Source: Desulfurellaceae bacterium bin18 (GTDB taxonomy: Bacteria > Desulfobacterota > Binatia > Bin18). From it: a stretch of DNA of 64,000 nucleotides. Both the position numbers and the translations under genes were made by a program. A model generated the notes under the pieces. The model was given only the letters and a program-made list of their open reading frames with translations, was not told the origin of the DNA and ran no database searches. Position 1 is the first letter of the stretch. Each line of letters opens with the position of its first letter. The stretch lies in assembly GCA_002238415.1 (NCBI GenBank), contig MPMI01000001.1, positions 62,001-126,000 of the forward strand, given 5' to 3'. Below, one piece after another: positions 16,519-27,042 of this stretch.

Positions 16519-17814
16519 ATGACGGACCCTGTTGGATTTTCCGGGCTGGCCGCCCTGCGCGCCTACTGGCCACGCCGCTTTACGCTGGTTGGCCTGTGCT
16601 TTTGCAGTACGTTTATTTGTTATATCGACCGGGTCAATATCTCGGTCGCCATTCTTCCTATGGCGCAAGAGTACGGTTGGACCCAAACAACCCAAGGGAT
16701 TGTCCTGTCCTCATTCTTTTACGGCTATCTGGCCACCCAGATTTTCGGTGGCTGGGTGGCAGACCGTTACGGCGGGAAAATGGTCCTTGGCTGGGGTGTA
16801 TTGCTGTGGTCCTTCTTTACCCTGGTTACGCCACCCGCGGCAGCGATTTCACTCACTGTGCTCTTTCTCGCCAGGGTTGGCATGGGGTTGGGGGAAGGCG
16901 TCGCCTTCCCGGCAATTTACAACCTCTTTGCGCGCTGGGTGCCGGGCCAGGAGCGGGCTCGCTCAGCCGCGCTCAACGTGAGCGGTGTCTCCCTCGGCAC
17001 GGTCGCTGCTTTACTACTGACTCCGACCATTGTGGTGGTCTGGGGTTGGCCGATGGTGTTTTACCTGTTCGGCGGGTTGGGGTTTGTCTGGTATCTCTTC
17101 TGGCACTCCCGTGTCACCGACACGCCGGAAACCCATCCCACCATCGCTTCCACAGAAGTCGCCTATATCCGTGAGCACGTTCCTCCGATTCCGTCTAACG
17201 CTACAATCCCGTGGCGACACCTGCTGTCCAAAACCGCGGTCTGGGCCATCGTGATTAACCACTTTTGTTCCAACTGGGGCTTCTACGTTATTCTGACCTG
17301 GCTGCCGACCTATTTTACCCAGGCGCTTGGGGTCGATCTCCGCCAGGTCGGGCTGTACGCCATCCTGCCCTGGCTGGTCATGTTTGTCATGGCCAATGTT
17401 GCCGGCTGGATCGCGGACAGCCTGCTGCAACGCGGTCTGTCCGTCACCTTTGTCCGCAAGCTGATGCAGAGCATAGGTTTTTTCGGTCCGGCGCTGTTCC
17501 TCTTTCTGATCGGTGGGGTCACCTCAGCCCTTCAGGCGGTCAGCTATATGTGCTGCGTACTTGGGCTTGGCGCTTTTGCCCTGTCCGGCTTTGCGGTGAA
17601 CCACCTCGATATCGGCCCGCGTTACGCCGGTATTCTGCTGGGTCTCTCAAACACGGCCGGAACGATTCCGGGTATTATCGGCGTCACCCTGACCGGCTAC
17701 ATCCTGGATGCCACCGGTTCGTGGAGCCTGGTCTTTTTGATCGCCTCCGGACTGTATGTTTTCGGGGCGGTGGTCTGGCTGCTGTTTGCCACCGGCGAGC
17801 AGGTGTTTGAGTAG
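16519..17814 (+). CDS. MFS transporter, anion:cation symporter (ACS) type
   Basis: 431-aa major facilitator with 12 predicted helices. FICYIDRVNISVAILPMAQEYGW (helix 1 end) and GYLATQIFGGWVADRYGGKMVLG (helix 2 and first loop) are hallmarks of the anion:cation symporter branch, whose members import organic acids such as hexuronates, phthalate or tartrate, or phosphate in eukaryotes. The central loop (about 205-235) separates the halves, and the last helices end at VWLLFATGEQVFE. An upstream AAAGGGGAAGACCGGAGC precedes the ATG. It converges with the small gene at 17823. Substrate unknown, but an organic acid fits the catabolic theme. Confidence 0.88.
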   Translation: MTDPVGFSGLAALRAYWPRRFTLVGLCFCSTFICYIDRVNISVAILPMAQEYGWTQTTQGIVLSSFFYGYLATQIFGGWVADRYGGKMVLGWGVLLWSFFTLVTPPAAAISLTVLFLARVGMGLGEGVAFPAIYNLFARWVPGQERARSAALNVSGVSLGTVAALLLTPTIVVVWGWPMVFYLFGGLGFVWYLFWHSRVTDTPETHPTIASTEVAYIREHVPPIPSNATIPWRHLLSKTAVWAIVINHFCSNWGFYVILTWLPTYFTQALGVDLRQVGLYAILPWLVMFVMANVAGWIADSLLQRGLSVTFVRKLMQSIGFFGPALFLFLIGGVTSALQAVSYMCCVLGLGAFALSGFAVNHLDIGPRYAGILLGLSNTAGTIPGIIGVTLTGYILDATGSWSLVFLIASGLYVFGAVVWLLFATGEQVFE

Positions 17815-17822
17815 GCCCAGGC

Positions 17823-18026
17823 CTATTCCGGTTTCTTTTTGATCTCGTAGCCCAGCTCTTCAACGGCCAGCAGGATGTCGGCGATGGCCGTAAAATCCTG
17901 AATATCCGCATGGCCCATACGGATGCTGACGGCGTAGTTGGAGCCGTAGGGATGCTTGGTCCGCCGATGCTGAAAAACCGCTTTGGCGAGCCTGAGGAGG
18001 TCGAACTTCGGACTATCGTTTGCCAT
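17823..18026 (-). CDS. Small hypothetical protein downstream of TusA-like gene
   Basis: 67-aa product starting MANDSPKFDLLRLAKAVF. It begins 1 nt after the stop of the TusA-like gene, so the two are certainly co-translated. A further in-frame Met four codons upstream would overlap that stop. The sequence is basic in the middle (FQHRRTKHPYGSNYAVSIRMG) and acidic/helical at the end (IADILLAVEELGYEIKKKPE). No family is recognised. Given the tight pairing, a role in sulfur-carrier or redox chemistry is possible but unproven. Confidence 0.65.
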   Translation of the reverse strand: MANDSPKFDLLRLAKAVFQHRRTKHPYGSNYAVSIRMGHADIQDFTAIADILLAVEELGYEIKKKPE

Positions 18027-18027
18027 G

Positions 18028-18267
18028 TTATTTCTCAATCACGATGCGCCACTGCTGAGGGGTATCCGATTCAGCATCCTCAATCTCAACAATGGCATAG
18101 CCTTCCGCTTCCGCGGCCCGAGGAATATCACGCCGGCCTTTGGGGTCGTCGATGACGAGTGCGAGCTGGTCGCCCTGGTCGAGGTATTCCAGTCGTACCT
18201 TGGCCTTGGCCCAATTTAACGGACATTTGACACCGCACAGGTCCAGGTGTTCGGTTTTGCCGCCCAT
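18028..18267 (-). CDS. TusA-like sulfurtransferase
   Basis: 79-aa protein of the TusA/SirA/YeeD fold, which carries persulfide sulfur on a Cys. The N-terminal LDLCGVKCPLNWAKAKVRL keeps the active Cys of the CPxP motif, but the usual second Pro is Asn (CPLN), and an additional Cys sits four residues earlier. The C-terminal half has the expected beta-alpha-beta pattern with IPRAAEAEGYAIVEIE. A strong AGGAGGCG site precedes the ATG. It is followed 1 nt later by a small unknown gene. It could donate sulfur to cofactor or tRNA pathways. The partner enzyme is not in the window. Confidence 0.85.
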   Translation of the reverse strand: MGGKTEHLDLCGVKCPLNWAKAKVRLEYLDQGDQLALVIDDPKGRRDIPRAAEAEGYAIVEIEDAESDTPQQWRIVIEK

Positions 18268-18408
18268 CGCCTCCTACATACCAGACAGACCACGGGGTGT
18301 CAGCGCGGCCCATTCCAACTCTTCGCCTCTCCCCCTCGCCCCTCCCCGTTTCTCCCCGCCTTCCGATGCGCTAGGCTAGGCCATCTTCAAAAAACGTCGG
18401 GGTGTGGT

Positions 18409-20457
18409 GTGGAACGCGACGAGAGCCGTCCTGAAAAGTATACGTTGCGGTCGGATGCGGAGAGCAATCGACCGCGGCAATTTACCATCGACTACAAACA
18501 CGAGTTGAACCCCAGCCAGTACGAGGCCGCCACCACGCGCGACGGTCCTGTGTTGGTGCTGGCCGGAGCCGGCAGTGGCAAGACGCGTACCCTGATATTT
18601 CGGGTCGCGCGGATGATTGAAGAAGGCATTGACCCGGCGTCACTGCTCCTCCTGACGTTCACCCGCCGCGCTGCGGAAGAAATGATCCAGCGCGCCGAGG
18701 CCCTCATGGGCGGCCGCTGTGATAAGGTGACCGGCGGGACGTTTCATTCTTTTGCCAATACCGTCCTGCGGCGCTACGCCTCCCTGCTCGGATTTGCCAA
18801 CGCCTTTACGATTCTGGACCGGAGCGACTCCGAAGATGCGATCAATTTGATCCGGTCGCGCCTCGGCCTGGACAAAAAGGCGCGTCGCTTTCCGCGTAAA
18901 CAGACCATTGCCGAGATAATCAGCCTAGCGGCCAATAAAACGACCAGTGTGGCGGAAGTGCTCGACTCGCAGTTTCCCCATCTGTTTTCCGAACTCGACC
19001 CCCTCAGCCAGATTGAGGAATATTACCGGCAGTATAAACGCGAACGCAGCTTACTGGACTATGACGATCTGCTGACCCATTTGCGTGAATTGTTGCGCAC
19101 CCACCCGGAGGTCGCCGAACGCCTCTCTCATACCTATCGCTACATCATGGTCGATGAGTATCAGGATACGAACCGACTCCAGGCCGAAATCGTGCGTTTG
19201 CTGGCCCACGTGCACGACAACGTCATGGCGGTCGGCGATGATGCCCAGTCGATCTATAGTTTTCGTGGCGCCACCGTTCGCAATATCTTTGAATTCCCGG
19301 ATCTGTTTCCCGACACCAAGGTCATTAAGCTCGAAGAGAACTACCGCAGTACCCAGCCGATCCTTGACCTGTCGAACGAAATTATTCTGCAAGCCAAGGA
19401 ACGCTACACCAAGAACCTGTTCACCAAAAAGGATAGCGGCTTTCAGCCGGCGTTGATCGAAGCTGACAGCGAGCGCTATCAGTCGCGCTTTGTGGCTCAA
19501 AAGATTTTGGAGCTGCGCGAAGAAGGCGTCCCTCTGACCGAGATGGCTGTCCTCTTTCGGTCCAGCTTTCATTCGTTCGATCTTGAAATTGAACTGAGCA
19601 AGTGTGATCTGCCGTTCGTGAAGCGGGGCGGGTTCAAGTTTATCGAGACCACCCACGTCAAGGACGTCCTGGCCCATCTGCGTGTGCTGGCCAATCCGCA
19701 GGACGCGGTGTCGTGGCACCGGGTGCTCCTCCTGCTCGAAGGCGTCGGGCCCAAGAGCAGCGACAAGATTCTCAGCCACGTGCTGGGCGGGGCAGATCAG
19801 ATACAGCGCCTGGCCGAGTATCCCGGACGCGGCGCGGTCAGGACCGAGGTGCAGAAACTGGCAGCCGCCCTCCAGACCGTTGCCGACCCCAACCTCCAGC
19901 CGCGTGAGCAGATTGACCTGATCGTGCAGTATTATTTGCCGATTCTCAAACGGAATCAGCGGGACGACTATCCCAAGCGCCAGAAAGATCTGGAGCATTT
20001 TTCGATTATTACCGAACGTTATCGCAGTCTGAACCGGCTGCTGTCGGACATGGCCCTGGAGCCGCCCAACAGCAGCGTGGGCGATGTGCTGGCAACCGAC
20101 CGGGATGAAGAAGGCGTGCTGACCCTGTCGACCATTCACTCGGCAAAAGGGCTGGAATGGCACTCGGTGTTTATCATCTGGGCGGTCGAGGGGCGTTTTC
20201 CCTCGTTGTACAACAAGGAGGACGACGAACTCGAAGAAGAGCGACGGCTGATGTACGTTGCCGCCACCCGCGCCAAAGAAAATCTCTTTATTTCGTATCC
20301 CATCAATATCTTTGATCGCGCCACCGGCATGGTCCTCAGTAGGCCGTCGCGTTTTCTGGAAGATATTCCGCGCCGCATTCTGAAACCGGTTTTTCTCATT
20401 GAAGAAGAGGACGAAGACGAGGACGACTGGCGCCAGCGGCGCAGCCGACCGTGGTAA
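18409..20457 (+). CDS. UvrD/Rep-type superfamily 1 DNA helicase
   Basis: 682-aa 3'-5' helicase (PcrA/Rep-like). All SF1A motifs are in order: Walker A AGAGSGKT (52-59), Ia TFTRRAAEEM, II DEYQDTNRLQ, III GDDAQSIYSFRGA, IV LEENYRST, V TIHSAKGLEW and VI YVAATRAKENL. It would unwind DNA during repair or replication restart. The open frame extends to 18247, but the first 54 residues are Pro/Arg-rich and unlike the family. GTG at 18409 (VERDESRPE) is preferred. The C-terminus is a short acidic tail (EEEDEDEDDW) instead of the longer Tudor-like region of UvrD. Which paralogue it is (pcrA, rep or uvrD) cannot be fixed. Confidence 0.9.
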   Translation: MERDESRPEKYTLRSDAESNRPRQFTIDYKHELNPSQYEAATTRDGPVLVLAGAGSGKTRTLIFRVARMIEEGIDPASLLLLTFTRRAAEEMIQRAEALMGGRCDKVTGGTFHSFANTVLRRYASLLGFANAFTILDRSDSEDAINLIRSRLGLDKKARRFPRKQTIAEIISLAANKTTSVAEVLDSQFPHLFSELDPLSQIEEYYRQYKRERSLLDYDDLLTHLRELLRTHPEVAERLSHTYRYIMVDEYQDTNRLQAEIVRLLAHVHDNVMAVGDDAQSIYSFRGATVRNIFEFPDLFPDTKVIKLEENYRSTQPILDLSNEIILQAKERYTKNLFTKKDSGFQPALIEADSERYQSRFVAQKILELREEGVPLTEMAVLFRSSFHSFDLEIELSKCDLPFVKRGGFKFIETTHVKDVLAHLRVLANPQDAVSWHRVLLLLEGVGPKSSDKILSHVLGGADQIQRLAEYPGRGAVRTEVQKLAAALQTVADPNLQPREQIDLIVQYYLPILKRNQRDDYPKRQKDLEHFSIITERYRSLNRLLSDMALEPPNSSVGDVLATDRDEEGVLTLSTIHSAKGLEWHSVFIIWAVEGRFPSLYNKEDDELEEERRLMYVAATRAKENLFISYPINIFDRATGMVLSRPSRFLEDIPRRILKPVFLIEEEDEDEDDWRQRRSRPW

Positions 20458-20482
20458 AGAGACGACCCGGCGGCCGCTGCCC

Positions 20483-21307
20483 TTAGCTGGTAACGGTCGA
20501 AGCCCGTCTGGCGTGCTCGTCCAGGAATTTGCTTAAGGCCGCATTAAACAGGTCGGGTTTTTCGAGATTCGACAGATGCCCACAGTCGGGAATGGTCACC
20601 AGCGCGGCACCGGGAATCTGTTTCACCAGGAATTCCGAAGCCGAAGGCGGGGTGACCTGATCTTCTTCCCCCACAATTACCAGGGTCGGCACCGCAATCT
20701 GCGGCAGGACCGCGCGGAAATCGGTTGTTATAATGGCGTGCAGAGCCTGTTTATACGCCTCAGTGCGTAGAGCGGACATGGAAGCGATTAGCCGCTGACG
20801 CACCTCTTGTCCCGCACTTTCGGCAACCAGGACCTTGACCACCTCAGGTGCAATGTCCGCCGGGGTGAGGCCGTTTTCCAGTGGGTCAAGCCGCCGGGCG
20901 AGAAAGTCCTGCCGGACGGCCTCAGGCACTCCGCCGAAGCCGGACGAGGTATCAACCAGGGAAAGGGTGGCGACCCGGTCGGCATAGCGCCCATAGAAGT
21001 CCTGGATAATCATGCCGCCCATCGACAGCCCAACCAGGTGAGCCTGTTCGGCTTTGAGCCGGTCCAGGAGACGGCACAGGTCATCGGCAAAATCGCTGAA
21101 TCGGAGCGTCTGGGGAGAGTCGTCGCTGTCGAGATAGCCCCGCGCGTCCCAGGCTACTGCGCAAAAACGACGCCCAAAATGGGCCAACTGACCCGTCCAA
21201 TTCAGTCGATTACCGCCAATGCCGTGCAGGAAAACAACGACCGGCCCGCTGCCTTCTATGCCATAGGCAATCGAGACCGACTCCTCTGTCCTTCGTGTTT
21301 CAGCCAT
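20483..21307 (-). CDS. Alpha/beta-fold hydrolase
   Basis: 274-aa hydrolase of the 3-oxoadipate enol-lactonase type. FLHGIGGNRLNW (27-38) forms the oxyanion loop, GLSMGGM carries nucleophile Ser95, GEEDQVTPP supplies the acid and DCGHLSNLEKPD the His. The lid region (about 130-185) is of ordinary size. It lies 27 bp downstream of argS on the same strand, so it may ride on the argS transcript despite an unrelated role. It converges with the helicase gene with only 25 bp between stops. Confidence 0.88.
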   Translation of the reverse strand: MAETRRTEESVSIAYGIEGSGPVVVFLHGIGGNRLNWTGQLAHFGRRFCAVAWDARGYLDSDDSPQTLRFSDFADDLCRLLDRLKAEQAHLVGLSMGGMIIQDFYGRYADRVATLSLVDTSSGFGGVPEAVRQDFLARRLDPLENGLTPADIAPEVVKVLVAESAGQEVRQRLIASMSALRTEAYKQALHAIITTDFRAVLPQIAVPTLVIVGEEDQVTPPSASEFLVKQIPGAALVTIPDCGHLSNLEKPDLFNAALSKFLDEHARRASTVTS

Positions 21308-21334
21308 GGGATGCTCCTTGAACTGCTGACGTTC

Positions 21335-23053
21335 CTACATCGCTTCCAGGGTCTCAATTCCGAGCAGGTCCAAGCCTGTCTTCAAATACCGCGCCGTGAG
21401 GTCGCATAATAACAGCCGCGTGGGCTGCCGATCCTGCGGGGCCTTGAGCACGGAATGGGCCTGGTAGAAGAGATTAAACTGTGTGGCCAATTCGTACAAG
21501 AAGTTGGCCAGGAGGTTGGGCTTGTAGGAGCGCTCAAGCTCGATCAGGACGTCGCCAAAGCGGAGCATCTGTTTGGCCAGGGCCTGCTCTTCCGGTGCCA
21601 GCAGTCGGACCGGCATATCTGAAGCCGGCTGCCAGGCGGTGAAACCGCCTTTACGAAAAATCGAACGAATCCGCGCATAGGCATATTGCAGATACGGCGC
21701 GGTATTACCATCCAGGGCGAGCAGTTTATCCCAACTGAAGCGGTAGTCCGCGGTGCGGTTTTGCATCAGGTCGGCATATTTGACCGCGCCAATACCCACG
21801 ACGCGCGCTACAGTGGCCTGCTCTGCGGCTGACAGACCCGGGTTTTTTTCCTGGACAATTGCCCGCGCTCGCTCCTCGGCTTCATCCAGCAGGGCGGCGA
21901 GTTTGATGGGCTGGCCCTCACGGGTTTTAATCGGTTTGCCGTTCGCTCCCAGGATGGTGCCAAACCAGACGTGTTCCAGGGCCATGCTGTGTCCCCAGCT
22001 CTGGGCCGCGGCAAAGAGTTGCCGAAAATGGAGCTGTTGGCGGCCGTCCGTCACGTAGATGATGCGCTGCGGCCGAAAGGTCTCAGCCCGGTACTGAATC
22101 GTGGCCAGGTCAGTCGTGGCATACAGGAAGGCACCGTCCTGTTTCTGAATCAGGAAGGGGGTCTCCGCCAGCTCCGTACCCTCGCCGTAGAAGATACAGA
22201 TAGCGCCTTCGCTCGGATGGGCCAGATTCTTCTCGCGCAGTTCTTGAACGACACGGGCGAGCATCGGATTGTAAAAGCTCTCTCCGAGCCAATGGTCGAA
22301 GTGCACATTCAGGCGTGCATAGATGTGCTCGAAGGCCTGGCGCGAGACCTGCATGAATTCCCGCCACAGTGCGGTATTGGCTGCATCTCCCTGCTGCAAT
22401 TTGGCCAGCTCTTCGCGTGCCCGGTCCGCCAGGGCCGCATCCGTTATGGATTTGGCTTGGACCTCTTTGTAGATGCGTTCCATCTCGGCCAGGGGGTCCT
22501 GCTCATACGCCGCTCGATCCAGAAAAGAGCGATAGCCGACAATCAACATGCCAAACTGCGTCCCCCAATCGCCCAGATGATTATCCGTCTCCACCGTGTG
22601 CCCACGGAAACGCAACACCCGGGTGAGCGCGTCGCCCAGGATGGTGGAGCGAATATGACCGACGTGCATGGATTTGGCCACGTTGGGGGCGCTGAAGTCG
22701 ATGACGATGGTTTCCGGGTTGGCGGCAGAGTCCACACCGAGATGGTCGTCTCGGGCGATAGCCAGCAGGGTTTGACCCAGCCAGTCTGGGTCAAGACGGA
22801 AATTGATAAAGCCCGGTCCGGCAATCTCCCAGCTTGCGGGAATCTCATCCGGGTTGAGCTGCGCCACAACGGCCTCCGCTAATTGGCGTGGATTTTGTTT
22901 ACGGGCCTTGGCCACCGCCATGATGCCATTGGCCTGATAGTCGCCGAATTTCGGGTTGGCAGCGGGTTTGACAATAGCCGGGGCGGTCGTCCCACTGGCT
23001 GCCTCAATAGCCTGTGTCGTCTTTTCTTCCAAGAATTGTTGTACTGTTGGCAT
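21335..23053 (-). CDS. argS: Arginine--tRNA ligase
   Basis: 572-aa class I aminoacyl-tRNA synthetase charging tRNA-Arg. The N-terminal Add-1 domain occupies about 1-110, then FSAPNVAKSMHVGHIRSTILGDALTR contains the HIGH-type motif HVGH. ANGKPIKTREGQPIKLAALL is the ArgS-specific KMSKS-region substitute, and the DALR anticodon-binding domain at the end includes NTAPYLQYAYARIRSIF. Length is normal for the family. The ATG is read divergently from dprA across about 150 bp, which must hold both promoters. Confidence 0.97.
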   Translation of the reverse strand: MPTVQQFLEEKTTQAIEAASGTTAPAIVKPAANPKFGDYQANGIMAVAKARKQNPRQLAEAVVAQLNPDEIPASWEIAGPGFINFRLDPDWLGQTLLAIARDDHLGVDSAANPETIVIDFSAPNVAKSMHVGHIRSTILGDALTRVLRFRGHTVETDNHLGDWGTQFGMLIVGYRSFLDRAAYEQDPLAEMERIYKEVQAKSITDAALADRAREELAKLQQGDAANTALWREFMQVSRQAFEHIYARLNVHFDHWLGESFYNPMLARVVQELREKNLAHPSEGAICIFYGEGTELAETPFLIQKQDGAFLYATTDLATIQYRAETFRPQRIIYVTDGRQQLHFRQLFAAAQSWGHSMALEHVWFGTILGANGKPIKTREGQPIKLAALLDEAEERARAIVQEKNPGLSAAEQATVARVVGIGAVKYADLMQNRTADYRFSWDKLLALDGNTAPYLQYAYARIRSIFRKGGFTAWQPASDMPVRLLAPEEQALAKQMLRFGDVLIELERSYKPNLLANFLYELATQFNLFYQAHSVLKAPQDRQPTRLLLCDLTARYLKTGLDLLGIETLEAM

Positions 23054-23207
23054 AATAGTAGGGATTGGGGGTCAGGGGTTAGGGATACTCGTTCCTTCCT
23101 TTGACTTGTGCCATGATTTTTGAAAAGAACCTACCACCCGAAATACATAGCAGAAGATTAGAGCGAACGAAGCGCCGGACAGCGGCATGTGGTGAGGGCG
23201 AACAGGG

Positions 23208-24341
23208 ATGGAACGCACAGCGGACCAGGAGACGGCTCAGGCCGGCTGGGGGGACTGGATAGCCCTTCGTCTGGTACGGGGGGTCGGAAACGTGACCTAC
23301 CGACAATTGCTGGATCGTTTTACGTCCCCGCGCGATGTTTTGCGGACATCGCCGGCCATGCTCACCGAGGCAGGTACGAGTGTCCGTGTTGCGCGGGAGA
23401 TCGCCGCGTTTGACCAATGGAAAGAGGTCGAAGCCGAGTTGGAGAAACTGGCCCGGCTGAACGCCCGCTTGGTCACCCAGACAGATGCTGAATATCCGGA
23501 ACGCCTCAGACAGATTCACGACCCTCCGCCTTTCCTCTATATCCGCGGGCATGTTGAGCCCCAGGATACCCTGGCGATTGCCATCGTAGGAGCGCGGACT
23601 GCGAGTACGTACGGGCGTAAGATGGCCCGTGAACTCGCCCAGGAACTGGCCGGCTGTGGGGTCTGCGTGGTGAGTGGTCTGGCACGCGGAATCGATTCGG
23701 AAGCGCATCAGGCCAGCCTCGCAACTGGAGGGAGAACGATTGCGGTTTTAGGCTCGGGGCTTGACGTGGTGTATCCGCGGGAGCATATAGCCTTGGCAGA
23801 GCAGATCGCCGCGCGTAGAGCGGTAGTATCGGAGTTTTCTCTTGGCAGCCAGCCTGAGGCGGGGAATTTTCCTTATCGAAATCGGGTCATCAGCGGCATC
23901 AGCCTGGGGACGGTGGTGGTGGAAGCAACGGAAAAGAGCGGCTCGCTTATTACCGCCCAATGCGCGCTTGACCAGAATCGTGAGGTGTTTGCCGTGCCCG
24001 GCCCGGTCACGGCGATCAGAAGCCGGGGACCGCACCGCCTGATTAAGGCTGGCGCAAAGCTTGTCGAAAGCATTGATGATATACTGAGTGAGATTGCTCC
24101 GGCCCTGGCGCAGACGGACCGAGTTGAGAAAAACAACCCTAGCGTCCCGGTCGTTCCATTAGAGCCGGATGAGGAGACGGTGTTGCAATTGTTTCCAGAA
24201 GAGGCGGTGCATGTGGATACCCTCATCACTGGCAGTGGACTTGAGCCGGCGCGGGTGCTTGAAGTCCTGCTTGGATTAGAATTAAAAGGAGTCGTGACTC
24301 AACTGCCCGGCATGTATTTCAACGCCACGAGAGGAAAGTAG
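23208..24341 (+). CDS. dprA: DNA-processing protein DprA
   Basis: 377-aa DprA/Smf protein that loads RecA on incoming single-stranded DNA. A helix-hairpin-helix-like region lies at about 10-80. The Rossmann core follows: [47 protein letters not shown], then [23 protein letters not shown] and [25 protein letters not shown] winged-helix DML1-like C-domain (about 310-377, [25 protein letters not shown]) completes it. It is 16 bp upstream of topA, the common dprA-topA arrangement. Confidence 0.96.
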   Translation: MERTADQETAQAGWGDWIALRLVRGVGNVTYRQLLDRFTSPRDVLRTSPAMLTEAGTSVRVAREIAAFDQWKEVEAELEKLARLNARLVTQTDAEYPERLRQIHDPPPFLYIRGHVEPQDTLAIAIVGARTASTYGRKMARELAQELAGCGVCVVSGLARGIDSEAHQASLATGGRTIAVLGSGLDVVYPREHIALAEQIAARRAVVSEFSLGSQPEAGNFPYRNRVISGISLGTVVVEATEKSGSLITAQCALDQNREVFAVPGPVTAIRSRGPHRLIKAGAKLVESIDDILSEIAPALAQTDRVEKNNPSVPVVPLEPDEETVLQLFPEEAVHVDTLITGSGLEPARVLEVLLGLELKGVVTQLPGMYFNATRGK

Positions 24342-24357
24342 AGAGGGGGAGGTAGGT

Positions 24358-27021
24358 ATGGCAAAAAACCTCGTCATCGTCGAATCGCCGGCCAAAGCAC
24401 GGACAATCAACCGCTACCTGGGCCGCGACTATATTGTGAAGTCCAGTATCGGCCACGTGCGCGACTTGCCGACCGGCGGCAAGTCTGAGCGCGGGGCGAC
24501 CCCAGCGCGCAAACGCGCAAAGAAAACGCAAAAGGCCACTGGCCGTAGGAACGCGCGTACCCAACTGATCACCCGTATGGGTGTCGATCCTGACAATAAC
24601 TGGGCGGCAAGTTACGAAGTGCTACCCGGCAAGGAGAAGGTCGTTGCCGACCTGAAGAAGCTGGCCCACAACGCGGACGCGGTGTACCTGGCAACCGACC
24701 GTGACCGCGAGGGCGAGGCGATCGCCTGGCATTTGAAGCAACTCATCGGTGGGACGCCTGAACGCTTTCGGCGGGTAGTCTTTAACGAAATTACCAAAAG
24801 CGCCATTCAAGAAGCGTTTGAGCATCCTGGCGAAATTGACGAAAACCGCGTCAACGCGCAGCAGGCGCGGCGATTTCTCGACCGTGTCGTCGGTTTTGAG
24901 CTGTCACCCCTGCTGTGGGCCAAGGTGGCGCGTGGCCTGTCGGCCGGCCGGGTGCAATCGGTCGCGGTGCGGCTCATTGTGGAGCGTGAGCGGGAGATTC
25001 GCGCCTTTATACCTGAAGAGTACTGGGAAGTCTTTGCCGAGTTGGCCAAAGACGCAGACGAGCCGGGCTATCGCTTTCAGGTCGTAAAGGAGAACGGCAC
25101 GGACTTTCGTCCGGGGACGAGCGAACAGGCCGAAGTCGCGGTCGCCCGTCTCGCCGCCCAGGATTTTTCCATCACCGGTCGTGAGGACAAACCGACCCAG
25201 GCCCGCCCCAGTGCGCCCTTCATCACGTCCACCCTCCAGCAGTCGGCGGCCACCCGGCTAAGCTTTGGGGTGCGGAAGACCATGCGGCTGGCGCAGCAAT
25301 TGTACGAGGCCGGTCATATTACGTATATGCGGACCGACTCGACCAACCTCTCGCGCGAATCCGTGACCAGGGTGCGAGCCTATATCAAGGACGAGTATGG
25401 ACCGCGCTACCTGCCGGATAAACCGAACGTCTATGCCAGCAAGGCATCCGCCCAAGAGGCGCATGAGGCGATTCGGCCGACCGACCTGACGGTCGAACCG
25501 GCTAACCTCGGTAATCTGGACGCGGATGCCCGGCGGCTCTACGACCTCATCCGCCGCCAGTTCATCGCCTGTCAGATGACGCGCGCCGAATACCTCAGCA
25601 CCACCATCAGCGCCGAGGCCGGACCGTTCGAGTTGCGTATCCGTGGCCGCATTCTCAAGTTTGATGGCTTCACCAAGGTGTTGCCATCCGCCTCGCGCAA
25701 GGAAGACGAGGTGGAACTGCCCAACTTCGGCCAGGGCGAAGCGCTGGTCTGCCTCGATACCGATGCTGTGCAGCATTTTACCAAGCCACCCGCCCGTTAT
25801 AGCGAAGCGAGTCTGGTGCGCGAGCTTGAGAAGCGCGGTATTGGTCGGCCGTCCACCTACGCTGCCATCATCTCCACCATCCAGGAACGTGGCTATGTCA
25901 GTCTCAACAAACGGCGCTTTCAGGCGGAGAAGATCGGCGAACTGGTGACCGACCGGCTGGTAGAAAACTTCGGCCACCTGCTCAATTATTCGTTTACCGC
26001 AGACATGGAGCGGGAACTCGACCAGATCGCCCTGGGCGAGCAAGAGTGGCGCAGCGTGTTGGATGTCTTCTACGACGATTTTTCTCAGCGACTTCAAGCC
26101 GCTGGAGCTGCCGAAGGTATGCGGCCAAATCAGCCCATCACGACGGCGGTTCGGTGCGATGACTGCGAACGTCCGATGCAGGTGCGCACGGCAAGTACCG
26201 GGGTGTTTCTGGGCTGTTCGGGATATACGCTGCCGCCGGCTGAGCGCTGTACGCGCACCATGAATCTCGTCCCCGGAGAGGAAGCGGTTGACACCGACGC
26301 GGACGACGAAGGCGAAAGCCGGCGACTGCGGGCCAAGCGGCGCTGCCCCTCCTGCGACTCCGCCATGGATTCCTATCTGATTGACGAAACACGCAAGTTG
26401 CATCTGTGTGGCAACGGTCCGGACTGCGACGGGAACCAAATAGAGTCTGGCGAGTTCCGTCTTAAGGGCTATGATGGGCCGGTATTGGAGTGCGAGAAAT
26501 GCGGCGCGGAAATGCGGCTGCAAAGCGGCCGGTTCGGCAAATATTTCCGGTGCGCCAACAGTACGTGTGGCAACACGCGCAAGCTGCTGCGTAACGGTCA
26601 GCCTGCACCGTCGCGGGCCGACCCGGTGCCGATGCCCGAGCTCAAGTGCCAGAGGGTTGACGATCACTATGTGCTGCGCGATGGAGCGGCTGGTATCTTT
26701 CTGGCCGCCAGCCAGTTCCCCCGGAATCGCGAGACGCGCGCCCCCTTGGTCGCGGAGTTGAAGCCCCATGCCGACGAGTTGGACCCCAAGTTTCACTTTC
26801 TGTTAAGTGCGCCCGAGGCAGACCCGCAGGGCAACCCTGCGATGATCAGATTCTCGCGCAAGAGCCGCGAACAGTACGTAGCGTCCGAGGTGAACGACAA
26901 GGCCACCGGCTGGAGCGCGCACTACCGGAATGGTGGCTGGGAAGTGCGGGAGCGTACGCGGACGAAACGCCCGCGCGCGGCCAAGGCCACGACGCCTGAG
27001 GCATTGTCCCAGGTCGCGTGA
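24358..27021 (+). CDS. topA: DNA topoisomerase I
   Basis: 887-aa type IA topoisomerase relaxing negative supercoils. The Toprim domain opens with [19 protein letters not shown], and [13 protein letters not shown] holds its metal-binding Asp pair. The catalytic Tyr is Tyr323 in [13 protein letters not shown]. Three C-terminal Cys4-type zinc ribbons are visible from about 590: CDDCERPM...C, CPSCDSAM...C, and CEKCGAEM...CANSTC. The basic tail [13 protein letters not shown] probably contacts DNA. A 30-residue basic insert (about 40-70, [20 protein letters not shown]) in the Toprim domain is usual in many bacteria. It is co-oriented with dprA and trmFO. Confidence 0.97.
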   Translation: MAKNLVIVESPAKARTINRYLGRDYIVKSSIGHVRDLPTGGKSERGATPARKRAKKTQKATGRRNARTQLITRMGVDPDNNWAASYEVLPGKEKVVADLKKLAHNADAVYLATDRDREGEAIAWHLKQLIGGTPERFRRVVFNEITKSAIQEAFEHPGEIDENRVNAQQARRFLDRVVGFELSPLLWAKVARGLSAGRVQSVAVRLIVEREREIRAFIPEEYWEVFAELAKDADEPGYRFQVVKENGTDFRPGTSEQAEVAVARLAAQDFSITGREDKPTQARPSAPFITSTLQQSAATRLSFGVRKTMRLAQQLYEAGHITYMRTDSTNLSRESVTRVRAYIKDEYGPRYLPDKPNVYASKASAQEAHEAIRPTDLTVEPANLGNLDADARRLYDLIRRQFIACQMTRAEYLSTTISAEAGPFELRIRGRILKFDGFTKVLPSASRKEDEVELPNFGQGEALVCLDTDAVQHFTKPPARYSEASLVRELEKRGIGRPSTYAAIISTIQERGYVSLNKRRFQAEKIGELVTDRLVENFGHLLNYSFTADMERELDQIALGEQEWRSVLDVFYDDFSQRLQAAGAAEGMRPNQPITTAVRCDDCERPMQVRTASTGVFLGCSGYTLPPAERCTRTMNLVPGEEAVDTDADDEGESRRLRAKRRCPSCDSAMDSYLIDETRKLHLCGNGPDCDGNQIESGEFRLKGYDGPVLECEKCGAEMRLQSGRFGKYFRCANSTCGNTRKLLRNGQPAPSRADPVPMPELKCQRVDDHYVLRDGAAGIFLAASQFPRNRETRAPLVAELKPHADELDPKFHFLLSAPEADPQGNPAMIRFSRKSREQYVASEVNDKATGWSAHYRNGGWEVRERTRTKRPRAAKATTPEALSQVA

Positions 27022-27042
27022 CCGGGGAGTCTGGCGAGCGCT

